Assembly: GCF_000226095.1 (NCBI RefSeq) | Contig: NC_016478.1 | Location: 920,001 to 984,000, forward strand | Reading direction: 5' to 3' | DNA length: 64,000 bases | From: Thermothelomyces thermophilus ATCC 42464 | Lineage: Eukaryota > Ascomycota > Sordariomycetes > Sordariales > Chaetomiaceae | Shown here: in pieces, positions 1 to 11,751 of the stretch | Layout of the letters: each line of letters starts with the position of its first letter | Position numbering within the stretch: position 1 is the first letter of the stretch | The notes under the pieces: generated by a model | The model's input: only the letters and a program-made list of their open reading frames with translations | Databases searched by the model: none | What the model was told of the DNA's origin: nothing | Program-made: the position numbers and the translations under genes

Positions 1-631
1 TGCTCATCTACCATTCCTTTGCTGCGCGTCCTCTTCGATGGTCCATGTCGTCCAGTCTAGTGGAGAGACATGAATCAGAGGGGTCATGTTGCTATCTTGA
101 CAGAGTTATACAGATTACAGCGCCAGTTAGCATAGTAGTGATTTCCGGGTATGCCGTTGGTATAATCGGCAGTCTGCTGTGCTGCTCCGAGGCTCCGGGT
201 CCGGTCTTCATCCACATGTAAGCCGGTCCCGGTCTCCGTCCCCCGAGGTGGGGCCGAACGGGCCCACACCAGATGCGGTGCGGGGCTGAGCTGCTTGCCT
301 GCAACGTCAACCAGCCATTGCGCTCTTGCCCAAGGCTCACGGATTCTAACCATCGTCGGCAACACGACGACACCAACAAGGGGCAATCACAGCAATTCCC
401 CCCATTGATAAACGAGGGCAGGTTTTTGACAAACGAAGGCGGTGTCCCCCAAAAGCACGAAAAACAATAATCCGCGGACCGACCGAACCTATTCTGCGCC
501 CGCCACACCCACCCACTGCAAGAACGACTCGAACCATCGGAACCTCGATACCTCGAACCTCCCTCCGGCCCTCCGTGTAACGAACCCAGATTACGCTCGC
601 AACAACAAAAAAAAACCACCACCTGCCCACC
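1..631. other. 5' flank of arc5, no gene seen
   Basis: No frame here has a family resemblance or convincing splice structure. The last ~30 bases before the arc5 ATG are A/C-rich and end in CCCACCATG, a good fungal start context, so part of this stretch is probably the arc5 promoter and leader. A long minus-strand open frame covering 92-1042 is the shadow of arc5 coding sequence. Confidence 0.5.
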
Positions 632-1484
632 ATGTCCATCATCCGCGAACACACGCAAGCGACGCTGACCGACGCCTGGCGCACCATCAATATCGATGCG
701 CTGCAGGAGGACTCGTCGGTCAACTTTGACACGTCGACGCTGCGCCCGCCGCTGCCCGAGGTCAGCGAGGCCGAGGTGCGCCAGCTGACGTCCCAGGTGC
801 GCCAGCTGCTGCGCGGGGGCGACGCCGAGGGCGCCCTGCGCGGCTGCCTCGAGTCCCCCGTCTACGCGGGCAGCGACGCCGCCCGCGAGGCCGCCCTCCA
901 GACCGTCGTCGAGGTCCTCCAGAGCATCAAGGCCAGCGAGATGACGCCCATGCTGCAGCGCATCTACGCGAGCTCCGGCGGCAGCGAGTGCTTGGACGTG
1001 CTCATGAAGTATTTGTACGTTCTTTTTCTTTCTCTTCTCCATCTTAACTTTTTTTTTCCTTTTCCTTTTTTCTTTTCTTTTCCCTTCTTCTTCTTGTTAC
1101 TCTCTCTGTCCCACCTCCCCTTCCCTCTCTCTTCCCGAACCTTCCCGTCCGTCCTCTTCTGAGTATTACTCTATTTCCCAACGATGCCTCTTGTTAGGAA
1201 GGGACTTGTTGCACTGACAATCTGCCGTTGACATTCGGAACAATAGGTACAAGGGCATGGAATCCGCGTCTTCCTCCTCGCCCTCCGCCAGTAGTGCGCC
1301 GCGAACACCGACCCGTGTGACGCCGCAGCCGACCGGGTTTAGCCAGATCGTCCCGCGGCCGGGCGCTTCCAGCGAATCGACCGGTGCCGCCATGAGCGTG
1401 CTGCTCAGCTGGCATGAGAAGGTGGTCGAGGTGGCGGGGTTGGGTTGCATTGGCAGGGTCATGACCGACTGGCGGAGGGTGTGA
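632..1484 (+). CDS. arc5: Arp2/3 complex subunit 5 (ARPC5, p16-Arc)
   Basis: This gene encodes the smallest subunit of the Arp2/3 complex, which nucleates branched actin at cortical patches and sites of endocytosis. Two exons are supported: 632-1014 and 1247-1484, giving 206 residues, a normal ARPC5 length. The donor is GTACGT within the codons for KYLYK, and the acceptor is AATAG|GTAC; the pyrimidine-rich 232-bp intron is long for this genome. The N-terminus carries the family-typical stretch with DAWRTINIDALQEDS, and the end has the conserved LLSWHEKVVEVAGLGCIGRV. A Ser/Ala/Thr-rich linker of about 35 residues lies just before the C-terminal helices. The start is the ATG in CCACCATG. It converges with the NDUFAF5-like gene 0.3 kb downstream. 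Family assignment is strong; nothing is odd apart from the long intron. Confidence 0.93.
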
Positions 1485-1782
1485 CAAGAATATAAAAAGG
1501 GAGCTCTTGCTGTCTGGCGTTGACGGGGAAATGGGTTTTGCTTTGCCAATATTTAAGCATTCAAGCAAGCCGCCGGCAACAATAGATAAGTGGGCGTCTG
1601 CTGTGAGATTGGGCGGCATCAACAACTCATGACGAGGGTGCGATCATGCACCACCCGTCATAACTTCTGATTCAAACCACTCTACTGCCGAAGCAAAATT
1701 CATGCGTCCACTGGGGAGCATCACATGCAATTGATTGAGTTGGTTGACCACACCGGTCCTACAGGGGCACCTCGCGGCCGCT

Positions 1783-2994
1783 TTACTTTCGCTCTAAAAC
1801 GTCCTTCAAGCTCACCTCCCCGCTCCCTCTCTTTAGCGGCTTCGGCTGGTTCGCACCCTCCTTCCACCCAATCATATGGATGATCCTGAAGGTCGCCGGC
1901 ACGGTGCCGTCCTCGTTCCCGTGCAGCGCCCTGTAGATAGCCTCGTTGGCCAGCAGCACGTCCCGCCCGATCGCGCCCATCTCCCGCCCCAGCACTACGT
2001 TCCCCTCCCCCATGGCCTGCAGGTCCTGCATCAGCGCGAACGTGTCCGGGTAGTCGACCACAATGTCCTCCACGTCGACCGTCAGCATCTGGAACCCGGC
2101 GCGCCCCAGCAGCCCGCCGACGTCGCGCACGTCGGCCAGCGGGGACACGTGCGGCGAGATGCCCCCGCGCCGCTCCTGCTCGGCCAGCTGCAGCGACGTG
2201 CGCAGCTCGAACAGCGTGTCGCCGCCCAGCATGGCGCCGATGAAGGGGCAGTCCGGCTTGAGCACCTTGTTGATCTGCGCCAGCACCCCGGGCAGGTCGT
2301 TGATCCAGTGCAGCGACAGGCTGCTGAGGACCATGTCGAAGCTCGACGGCTCGAACGGCAGCGACTCGTCGTCCGGCAGCACGCGGCGGGTCAGCTTGAG
2401 CTCCTCGTTGAAGGGCAGCTCGGCGTCCCGGTAGAGGAGCGAGCGGGAGGACTCGGCCGCGACCAGCTCGGTCAGCTTGGTCGCCAGCGGCGGGGACGTG
2501 GGCGCGTCCGGGTCGGGGTTCTCGCGCGTCAAGGCGCGGGCGATGTTGCACGAGTTGGCCCCAAAGTCGAGTACGCGAGGGAAATGGCGCTTGATGTCCT
2601 GTTGGGTTGGGTTGGGGAGGGGAAGAGGGAAGAGGGAATGTGTTAGTTCCACAAATAGGTTGATTGTGTGTGGTGAAGGCTCAATTGAGCAAAAAGCGAG
2701 AAAAAAAAAAAAAAAAAGGGGGGGGGTTGGAAGGGAGGGAGGGAGAGAGGGAATGCCCACCAACAACCGTTCACACACGCGCATGGCCACCTCGTCCTTG
2801 AGATAGTCGGCCTGCCTGCTGAGCTCGGGATTGGCGGCCGCCCGCTCCTTCTGGAGCCGTTTCGCACGGCTGTTGAAGACCTTGAAGACGGCGCCGCCCG
2901 GGGCCTGGAACGCGTATGCCCGCCGCGCGCAGGGAGGTGCTGTTAATGATCGTAGGCGCTGCGGCAGGCAGGCTCGGGGCGTGTTCAGCCGCAT
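1783..2994 (-). CDS. Complex I assembly methyltransferase-like protein (NDUFAF5 family)
   Basis: NDUFAF5-type proteins act in the mitochondrial matrix in early assembly of respiratory complex I; the human member hydroxylates an arginine of NDUFS7 despite its methyltransferase fold. Two exons are supported, 2761-2994 and 1783-2598, for 349 residues. The donor is GTGGGC after codons for CERLL and the acceptor is CCAACAG before DIKRHFP. The N-terminus is Arg-rich and lacks acids, as expected for a mitochondrial presequence. A SAM-binding motif I region reads VLDFGANSCNIAR, and the later LSSLSLHWINDLPG is the family-typical motif after strand 4. The open frame reaches further upstream, but only through a TTG codon, so the ATG at 2994 is taken. 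It shares a divergent promoter with the AP-2 alpha gene. SAM-dependent family membership is firm; the exact NDUFAF5 function is inferred from homology. Confidence 0.88.
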   Translation of the reverse strand: MRLNTPRACLPQRLRSLTAPPCARRAYAFQAPGGAVFKVFNSRAKRLQKERAAANPELSRQADYLKDEVAMRVCERLLVGIPSLPPSLPTPPLFFFFFLAFCSIEPSPHTINLFVELTHSLFPLPLPNPTQQDIKRHFPRVLDFGANSCNIARALTRENPDPDAPTSPPLATKLTELVAAESSRSLLYRDAELPFNEELKLTRRVLPDDESLPFEPSSFDMVLSSLSLHWINDLPGVLAQINKVLKPDCPFIGAMLGGDTLFELRTSLQLAEQERRGGISPHVSPLADVRDVGGLLGRAGFQMLTVDVEDIVVDYPDTFALMQDLQAMGEGNVVLGREMGAIGRDVLLANEAIYRALHGNEDGTVPATFRIIHMIGWKEGANQPKPLKRGSGEVSLKDVLERK

Positions 2995-3818
2995 TCTCGG
3001 GGTGGTGGGAGGCAATGGCCTGGCATTTCCTTACCCAAGTCACAAAAGTTTCGTGAATGTCGGTTAACACAGCTACTTGGCTTGGCTTGGGAAGGGGGGG
3101 GAGTTGGAAAGCTCGCTTGATAACGGTCCCGATAAGCAGGCGAGCCACAGACGCGCTCTGTGCATATGAGCCGGCAAGCCACATGGGATGGGCGAAAAGA
3201 GCTGTGGGGATCCCGCCGCCAGCAACTCTGGCGGGACCTTGGGGAAGCACTGGCATTGGCCCACTAATAAAACACGCGGGGGACTCGAAGAACAGGGGGA
3301 TGCACCGGCCAAATGCGACAGCGCCTTCGCGCCGTCTCCTTTGTGGACAAGACAGTCCCACCATAGCAAACCCCCTGAACCACATCGCCAGCCGTTGAGC
3401 ATCTCGACGACTGCCACGCCCACTTTCCGAATCTCGATCCGTTCCCGAATCCACGACTCGTATCGGTTTTCTCGGACGCCGCGGGGGAGATGCAGACAAC
3501 TGGGGCGACTTTTGCTCGGTGACCTTGCACGCGCGCGCTCGATAGAGTCAGGTCTTCCGTTGCTCCGCCATCGAGGAGTCAGCTGCCAGTTGCATTTACT
3601 CTCTTCCGACGACCATGAGCATCAACTGAGAGCTGGGTATCGCGTCGTCTAGCCGCACCTGCAAGGCCAATCGAACCGAGAACGAAGGGGGGAGAAAGGC
3701 CGGATATCGACTGGAAGACATTGCTCAATATTCTGAGTTCGGCTGCGGATTCCCGATTCTGGATACCTTGGATACACCTTCGGTCCGTTGAAGCGAGCTC
3801 GCTTTGCTCTCCAACAAC
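2995..3818. promoter_or_regulatory. Divergent intergenic region between NDUFAF5-like and AP-2 alpha genes
   Basis: About 0.8 kb separates two divergent starts and should hold both promoters. Short open frames on both strands have no recognisable content. A poly-G stretch lies near 3094-3101. No clear TATA box was identified. Confidence 0.5.
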
Positions 3819-6800
3819 ATGTCGTCTTCAGGCCCCACCGGCTTCCTGGGCCGGTCCAGCAGCAGCAATGCCAACATGCGCGGCCTGGTTCAGTTCATCG
3901 CCGATCTGAGAAATGCTCGTGCACGCGAGCTCGAGGAGAAGCGAATCAACAAGGAGCTGGCCAACATCCGGTATGTCTGCCGCACACTCGAGCACCCTGC
4001 TCAAAGCTCCGTGCTAACCCTCCCGGCGCATCCAGGCAAAAGTTCAAGGGTTTGTCACGTCCATGCCACGTTCGTCCGCTCCCGAGCGGCATGCTAACTC
4101 GACTCGACCGTAGACGGCAATCTCAGCGGGTACCACAAGAAGAAATACGTCTGCAAGGTGGGTGTGGCATGATACCGCGGAGCAGGATTCGCCGGCTGAT
4201 GGGCAACAGCTTCTCTACATCTACATCCTCGGCTGGAACGTCGACTTCGGACACCTCGAAGCCGTCAACCTCATCTCGGCAACCAAGTATTCCGAGAAAC
4301 AGATTGGCTATCTTGCCATGACGCTCTTCCTGCATGAGAAGCACGAGCTGTTGCATCTGGTGGTCAACAGCATCCGGAAGGATCTCCTGGACCACAATGA
4401 GCTGTTCAACTGCCTTGCGCTCCACGCCATCGCAAACGTTGGCGGGCGGGAAATGGGAGAAGCCCTGAGCGCCGAGGTCCACAGGCTCTTGATTTCACCG
4501 TATGTTCGAACTCATTGTCCGGGATCGCGCGAGACACCGTTCGTTGACCTGAAGCAGGACCTCAAAGGCGTTTGTCAAAAAGAAGGCTGCACTCACGCTG
4601 CTCCGCCTATACAGGAAAGACCCGGGCATTGTCCAACCGCAGTGGGCGGAAAGGATAATATCACTGATGGATGATCTCGACCTCGGCGTCGCCTTGTCGG
4701 TGACGTCCTTGGTCATGGCCCTGGCTCAGGATAATCCTGAGCAGTACAAGGGCGCTTATGCCAAAGCTGCCGCCCGCCTGAAACGGATTGTCGTTGATGG
4801 GGATTATTCGCCAGATTATCTGTATTACAAGGTCCCATGTCCCTGGCTCCAGGTCAAGCTGTTGAGACTGCTACAATACTTCCCACCCTCAGGTACGTTT
4901 TGGCGCGCACCCTGCCGTCGGCGGCAGTCTGATTGACGACATGCAGAGGACAGCCATGTCCGAGGCATGATCCGGGATTCCCTTCAAAAGACCCTGGATC
5001 TCGCTTTAGAGACAAACAAGAACGTGCAGCAGAACAATGCTCAGAACGCAGTGCTGTTTGAGGCTATCAACCTCATCATCCACCTCGACACGGAGCAGGC
5101 GCTGATGCAGCAGATCTCGTCGCGCCTCGGCAAGTTCATCCAGTCGCGGGAGACCAATGTCCGCTACCTGGGCCTTGAAGCCATGACGCACCTGGCTGCG
5201 CGGGCGGACACGCTCGACCCTATCAAACAGCACCAGGAGGTCATCATCGGATCGCTGAAAGACCGGGACATTAGTGTCCGACGGAAAGGTCTCGACCTGC
5301 TGTACAGCATGTGCGACGCGTCAAACGCCCGTGCCATCGTTGGCGAACTGCTCCATTACCTGCAGAACGCAGATTTTGCCATCCGGGAAGAGATGGTGCT
5401 CAAGATCGCCATCTTGACCGAGAAGTATGCCACGGATGTGCAGTGGTACGTCGACATATCACTGCGCCTGATCGCCATGGCGGGCGACCATGTCAGCGAT
5501 GAGGTGTGGCAGAGAGTGATCCAGATCATCTCCAACAACGAGGAGCTGCAGGTTTACGCCGCCCGGAACATCCTCCAATACTGCAAGCAAGACCACTGCC
5601 ACGAGACGCTGGTCAAGATTGGCGCCTACATCCTCGGAGAGTTTGGGCATCTCATCGCCGAGGAACGGGGATGCAGCCCGATCGAGCAATTCCTGGCGCT
5701 GCAAAACAAGCTGCCCGCGTGTGGCTCGAGCACTCGGGGCATGATCCTGTCATGTTTCATCAAATTCGTCAACCTCTTCCCGGAGATCAAGCCGCAGCTC
5801 GTCAACGTCTTCAGCGTCTACAGTCACACGCTGGACCCCGAGCTCCAGCAACGGGCATGCGAGTACCTGACGCTGGCGAACATGCCTACGGACGACCTTC
5901 TGCGGACCGTCTGCGACGAGATGCCGCCGTTCCCCGAGCGCGAATCGGCTCTGCTCTCCAGGCTTCATCAGAAACACTCCAAGACGAGCGACAAGAGGAC
6001 CTGGGTCGTTGGCGGGAAGGACGCCAACTCGGATGCGGCCGAGCTCAGCATGGCCAAACAAGGCGGGCTTAGGAGGGCCTTCACCACAAATTATCAGACG
6101 AACGGCGGCACGCCCGCGACCAACGGGCACTCGGCGGCCAACGACCTTGCGGGCCTGGACATGAACAACCTCGGCCCCGCCGAGGCCAAGGCGCTCAAGC
6201 CGCCCAACCTCGCCAGCGCCGCCCACCTGTCGCCCGGCTGGGAGCGGGGCTACAACCGGCTGCTCCTTCGGGCGGACGGTGTGCTCTACGAGGACGGGCA
6301 GCTGCAGGTTGGTGTGCGGTCCGAGTACCGCGGCCAGATGGCCTGCCTGATCCTCTACTTCACCAACAAGACGCCCGCCCTCATCTCATCCTTCACCACC
6401 ACGCTCGACCTGGACGAGTCGGAGAAGGGCAAGCTCACCTGGGACATCAAGGGGCTGCCCGAGACCGCCCTCGCCCAGGGCGCCCAGGCCCAGCAGGTCA
6501 TCATGTTCGAGGCCAAGCGGGTCTTCGAAAAGAGCCCTACCATCCGCATCAGCTACCTCGCCGGTGCCTTGCAGGCCCTCACGCTGAAGCTGCCCGTAAC
6601 CATTCACAAGTTTATGGATCCCGCCGAGCTGTCGTCCGACGATTTCTTCAAGCGGTGGAAGCAGATCGGGGGTTCGCCGCGGGAGGCACAGCAGATCTTT
6701 GGACTGGTCAAGGCGAACGAGAGGGAGATCACCGAGAGCTTCATCAGGACCGTGGTGGAAGGGTTCCGGTGGGGTGTTCTTCCTGGAGTTGATCCCAACG

Positions 6801-7172
6801 CCAAGAACTTTGTGGGCGCCAGCGTGGTGCATACGTCCGAGGGCGGCAAATACGGCTGTCTGATGCGACTGGAACCTAATTACCAGAGCCAGGTGAGTTT
6901 TGCGTTTTGTGCCCCTGCCCACGTGTCTAAGCCGGGTTCCTCAAGGAAAATGGGGAAGGGTTTGCTGACTTTTCTTCTTCTTCTGCCTACAGATGGTGCG
7001 GTTGACGATCAGGGCAACGGACGAGTCCCTGCCGCCGGTGCTGCTGAAGCTGATGCAGGAGAGAATTTCCAAGGGGGTGTCGACGGTGGTACAAGAGAAA
7101 CATGTTCCTCCTACCATGTCCGAGATCTCGGACGCCTTCAGGAATGTCATGGTCACGACAAGCAGTAGGTAA
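3819..7172 (+). CDS. apl3: AP-2 complex subunit alpha (alpha adaptin)
   Basis: This is the large alpha subunit of the AP-2 clathrin adaptor, which binds membrane phosphoinositides and accessory proteins at endocytic sites. Seven exons keep phase: 3819-3970, 4036-4049, 4114-4157, 4210-4499, 4558-4892, 4947-6892 and 6993-7172, giving 986 residues. The second exon is only 14 nt and completes the conserved RQKFKDGNLSGYHKKKY segment. The adaptin solenoid shows LYIYILGWNVDFGHLEA and SVTSLVMALAQDNPEQYKGA; the appendage begins near residue 708 with GWERGYNRLLLR. The exon 5 start was placed so that the conserved TSKAFVKKKAALTLLRLYRK is restored. The start is the first ATG after an in-frame TTG. Branch points GCTAAC and GATTGAC precede two acceptors. 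It is divergent from the NDUFAF5-like gene and tandem with atg18. Identity is very secure. Confidence 0.96.
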
Positions 7173-8177
7173 ATGGTAGTGGTAATCTAATCAAGTGCGC
7201 GGGGAGTGACAGACGGAGCGAGAGAAGAACAAAAAGAAATACATACCCAGTCATTTTGTTTTGAATGGCGTTTTGTCCTGAGACCGTGCTAGTCAACTGG
7301 GGTTAAAAGGGTGATGCCAACGCTGTGTTATAATAGTCACCGATAGTTGGGTCCTCGTTGTAGTGACCTGTAATGAGCGTGTTACTGGATCAACTACTGC
7401 CGCTGCTATGAAGCGATCACCATGTTTTATCCCAGGCCAATGCACTGACCGACCTGTTACTTTATAGGGCCCTCCTCGTTTAAAACTTCTTCTACCCTTA
7501 GACCTTTGTTTTCAAAAAAAAAAAAAAAAGCTTTCTTCGTTTCTCTATCCCAGTATCCTTCTCTTTCAGCATGCTTACATCATATTCTCTCACGCCTGCA
7601 CTGTTCACGTTTGCGCTTCCATCAACATTTTCTCATTAGCCCTTGTCGATCTTGGAGCAGTGCTCTTTCGTGCTCTCGTTTCCTTTGGAATTCCATGTGC
7701 TACACTACAGTAATCGAGTTGCCGGATCCACTTGCCCACTTGGGCCTACAAGTCACTATCCGCCAGGCGCCAAGACGGTGCATGCCCCGCATGTGACGAT
7801 CAGCTGCCAAGCTTTGGACCAAAGAGCGAAGCTCCCAATCCATCTTCCATAAGCAGCGAGGCAGCAGAGCAGGAAGCTCTCCCTCTTCCATCCAACAGCA
7901 ACTGCCGCCAGAAACGACCTGAAGCTCCAAGGCATCCGGACCGAGGAAGCCGGAAAAGGTTTCGGATGCCGCGATTGCTGCTTCTCATTTTCTCATGTTC
8001 TCCAAAATATCCTGATCTCGAGAAGTAGAATTAGCCAGCCGAACCCCGTTCTCGACTAGAAGCACCGTCGCCTGACACTGAGCATCCTCTTTCGCCGAAA
8101 CCAACCAACAGCCCCGCACATCACCCATATATCTTTTGGATCACATACGGACGCCGCTCGGGTGCGCCGCAGCAACA
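7173..8177. other. Intergenic region apl3-atg18
   Basis: About 1 kb between two plus-strand genes. It holds the apl3 3' UTR and the atg18 promoter and leader. A 15-16 nt poly-A tract lies at about 7515-7530. Short frames here have no recognisable product. Confidence 0.5.
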
Positions 8178-9668
8178 ATGTCGGGCAACTCGCTCAACTT
8201 TGTCACCTTCAACCAGGATCACAGCTGTTTCGCCGTCGCCACCACAAAAGGCTTTCGCATCTACCACACCGATCCCTTCAACAAGATCTTTAATAGCGAC
8301 GAGGGAAATGTCACCATCATTGAGATGCTCTTCTCGACCTCGCTGGTCGCCCTGGTTCGCTCGCCTAGGCACCTAGTGATACAAAATACCAAGGCAAGCT
8401 GAAGCATCACCCGCCGCTTTGCCCCTCTCTGCCTTTCTCAGCTTGCTAACGCTGCGTTCTGTAGCGAGGTTCCATCATTTGTGAGCTCACTTTCCCAACT
8501 GCCGTACTGGCGGTTCGCCTGAACAGGAGACGCCTGGCTGTGGTCCTTGAGCAAGAGATCTACCTCTACGACATCGGGAACATGGCCCTGCTGCACACCA
8601 TTGCGACGTCGCCGAACCCGAACGCTATCTTCGCTCTGTCGCCTTCGTCGGAAAGGTGTTACATCGCATACCCCCTGCCCAAACCGCGCGAGGATCAAGG
8701 CGAGAGGCGGCCCGCCCACGCCCCCCCCCTCTCGACCTACGTGCCGACCACCTCTGGCGAGGTCATCATCTACGACACCAACACCGGGAAGGCCCTTAAC
8801 GTCATCGAGGCTCACCGTTCACCGCTCTCCTTCGTCGCCCTGAACCACGAAGGCACCAAGGTTGCGACCGCCTCTGAGACCGGCACGATCATACGAGTCT
8901 TCTCCGTTCCGGACGGCCAGAAGCTCTATCAGTTCCGTCGCGGAACTTACCCCTCGACGATATATAGCATGTCCTTCAACTTGAGCTCCACCCTGCTGTG
9001 CGTCTCGTCCTCGACGGACACGGTACATATTTTCCGTCTTGTCAACGCGCAGAACACCAGTGCGGGAGGGAGCGCCGTCCCCGAGCCGGAAGAGCCGGGC
9101 AGCCCTCGGTCAAACCGCTGGTCTCGATCCAGGAGCATCGACAGCGACGACCCAGAATACTCGCCCGGCAGCTCCGGCTCGTCCCCTCGTGGCGGTGAAA
9201 CACCGAATGCCGGCTCCAGGACTAAGGATTCAGCCCGCAAGAGGCAAAGCGGCACCTTTAGCAGCATGCTCCGTCGATCGTCGCAGATTATGGGTCGTAC
9301 TGTTGCGGGAGCTGTTGGGCCTTACCTCCCGCAGTCGGTCACCGAGATGTGGGAGCCGCAGCGTGACTTCGCGAGCATAAAACTTCCCAAGCCTGCCAAT
9401 ACGACGGCGAGGGGCTCTCTGATAGGAGGCCCCGCACCTCTGCGCAGCGTTGTGGCCATGTGCAATAACTCGCCCCAGATCATGGTGGCCACGAGCGACG
9501 GCGGCTTCTTTGTCTACAATATCGATTTGCAAAACGGAGGGGAGGGATGTCTTGTCCGGCAGTACACGTACGTTCTCTAAACGTTTGCGCAGCACCCCAG
9601 ATACACGCTAACTTGCACTCCCCAGTGTGCTGGACACTAAGATGGAAAGCTCTGTATACGGTTCATAG
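8178..9668 (+). CDS. atg18: Autophagy protein Atg18 (PROPPIN, WD-repeat)
   Basis: Atg18 is a seven-bladed beta-propeller that binds PI3P and PI(3,5)P2 on the isolation membrane and vacuole, acting with Atg2 in autophagosome formation. Three exons are supported: 8178-8393, 8465-9567 and 9626-9668, giving 453 residues. The lipid-binding motif FRRG is at residues 229-232, followed by the family segment [13 protein letters not shown] long Ser/Pro/Arg-rich loop of about 85 residues interrupts the propeller after strand [10 protein letters not shown], as in other filamentous fungi. Intron 1 has a GC donor (AAG|GCAAGC) with a normal TAG acceptor; intron 2 has a GCTAAC branch point. The start is the ATG after an upstream in-frame TTG. 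Past the TAG stop the same frame stays open to 10097, which may be an alternative C-terminal extension. Identity is very secure; the 3' end is less so. Confidence 0.95.
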
Positions 9669-10097
9669 TCGCCAACCGATAGCACGGAATATCGTCCGTT
9701 TGAGGAGTTTGAACAGTCGACGGAAGTGCGGGCAGCGCAACCGAAACGGCGAAAACAGCGAGCACCGAACACCGCAATGACCTACGTCGTTCGTGTCCCT
9801 GCTGCCATGGTTGGCACCGCCGTGGCTGCCATATATGATGCTATGAGCAACTCGATCGGCTCTCTGTTCGGCCGGGGTCGCGGCCCCGTTGATGACCCCA
9901 GGGTGACGGCCGCGCATGAATATCTAGGCGGGACATGGATGTTTTCTCCGACCGTGGGGCCTGGGCATGCGTCCTGGCAGGCTGTGCAGGGCCATGATGA
10001 TCCAGCTGACCCGACAAATGAGCGAGCACCCGAGATTACAGACACAGGAGACACTTCCACCGGCGATGTCACAGCACAGCACGGCCAGGCTGACTAG
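9669..10097 (+). CDS. Open frame downstream of atg18: possible alternative C-terminal exon or small separate gene
   Basis: Directly after the atg18 stop, the same frame stays open for 142 codons and ends at a TGA at 10097. An alternative acceptor ending at 9682 (CCGATAG|C) would join the atg18 exon ending at 9567 in phase and bypass the stop, adding about 138 residues. Alternatively, the ATG at 9777 would start a separate 106-residue protein. The stretch has a basic patch (KRRKQR), a mildly hydrophobic segment (VPAAMVGTAVAAIYDAM) and an acidic Thr-rich tail. I do not recognise the family. It may be a chance open frame in GC-rich DNA, so confidence is low. Confidence 0.35.
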   Translation, partial: SPTDSTEYRPFEEFEQSTEVRAAQPKRRKQRAPNTAMTYVVRVPAAMVGTAVAAIYDAMSNSIGSLFGRGRGPVDDPRVTAAHEYLGGTWMFSPTVGPGHASWQAVQGHDDPADPTNERAPEITDTGDTSTGDVTAQHGQAD

Positions 10098-11751
10098 CTC
10101 CCGCTGCTGCAGAGAAGAATTTACTCGTTGACATCTACTCGGGGTGATCTGCGAAGTTGGGTTTCAGGAAGGAAGAGGTTTCGAGGGACTACGGGCGCAA
10201 GCCTCGATGATGGGGTCCAGGAGGACATTCCCAAAAGGGTTATTATTCTCGCATAGCGTTTGGCATTCGGGTTTGGCGCCCTTGATTATTCTTTTTGTAT
10301 TTCCTCCAAGCGTGGAGAACGCCAGCGTCCTAATATTCCCAGCCCGTAGCGGCGATGGGCAATCACAAACCGCCACCTATGTTGCGTAACAGAATGATCA
10401 TAGGGCTGGCCACAAAGATTTGCCTCCTGGTTTTGGACCGTCGTTGCTCAACCCAATTATCTCCCGTACCTCAGGCACAAAGGAGCAGGGAGCTGAAAAG
10501 CACAAGAAAAGCTGAGATCCTTGGGCTACAACAAAAAACATGCTTTACCCAATGATGGTGAACTGAGAGGTTTCTTGTTCTGCTCTGCTTCGCTATCTCT
10601 TTGCGCCCTACAAATGTGCGTCACTGAGAAAACGAAGAAATGGAAGATCCCATCAATACAGGCAAGGCACTCTAAGCCATCGGAATGTGTTTCAATTCGA
10701 ATAGAAAAAAAACCTCATTTCGAAACCCTTGCTTCCCAAACATGTCCATTCAACCCATCTCAGCCATATACAAGTCGAAAACCAAAAGCTGAATAAAAAC
10801 CAACCCATAGCAAAAGATATCCTCGAGCCCCGTTCCGTACAACGCCCGCCCATCAATCCCAGCGGTGAAAAAAGTACTGCGAATCGTGACAGCGCCTGAC
10901 CATTCCATCCACCCACCTAATCATCCGTTCATCCAAATCTCCGATTTCCTCCTACCCTGATTCTGTATACCAGTATCGAACAGAAGCCTTCATGACAAGG
11001 ATACTTTGGGAGCGATTATGAAACAAATAACAGACAAGTCGAAGATTGAAACAACCGTGTAAGGCAAGTAGAACAAGATCCGGAAAACAAGATAAAGAGA
11101 GCAAAAAGTGAAGCGCGTCATATCCGGTCGTTATAGGTAACAGAAATGGAGGCTGTAGAAAATCCGCGTAATGTATTCGCGGAGGGCAGAGGGCCGAAGG
11201 CTGGGAGTTTGCGCCGAGTGCGGTAAGAGATGATGAACACTGCGTGGGAAGCAGGTAGGCTGTTTCGCAATTAGTAACGCCAGAATCGTGTGTTCTGTTA
11301 CGCCGCTGCTGGTTATTCCAAGGCGCTGACGTCTCATTTTCGACGATAGTGACGGGTGACGGTGATGAACTTGGTGTGCGCGGAGCTAAGGCTTCACCGG
11401 ACCCGGCATGTATGTGTATGCGTGTATGTGAGCGTGCGACATGATCGCAGGAAGCCAAACCTTCTCCCTCACCATCCACCCCCCCTTGGCCTCATGTTCA
11501 AAGGGGATGTTCTCGGGGTGTAGGTGGATTAGAAATAATTCGTAGAGGCCTGAGGTGATTGAAGAAGAAGCCGCCCCGTCTCCCTCCAGGAGAGAGCTGG
11601 AACTGCGCGTTTCTTCCCCGCCAGGACAGCCAGGAGAGCGAACCCTCTCTTCACTCTAGTCCTAAATAGCGCCAAAAAATATATAAAAAAATGAAATGGG
11701 AAAATAATCCAAAAAAAGAAAGAGAGTAGAAAAAAGAGAAAAGTAGGGCAC
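10098..11751. other. Intergenic region between convergent atg18 and pps1 ends
   Basis: About 1.65 kb of moderate GC with only short, overlapping shadow frames. It should contain the 3' UTRs of atg18 and pps1. No gene, RNA gene or repeat was recognised. Confidence 0.45.

Noticed and set aside
92-1042. 316-codon minus-strand frame opposite arc5
   Set aside because: Low-complexity shadow of GC-rich arc5 coding sequence; no domain, and arc5 itself is secure.
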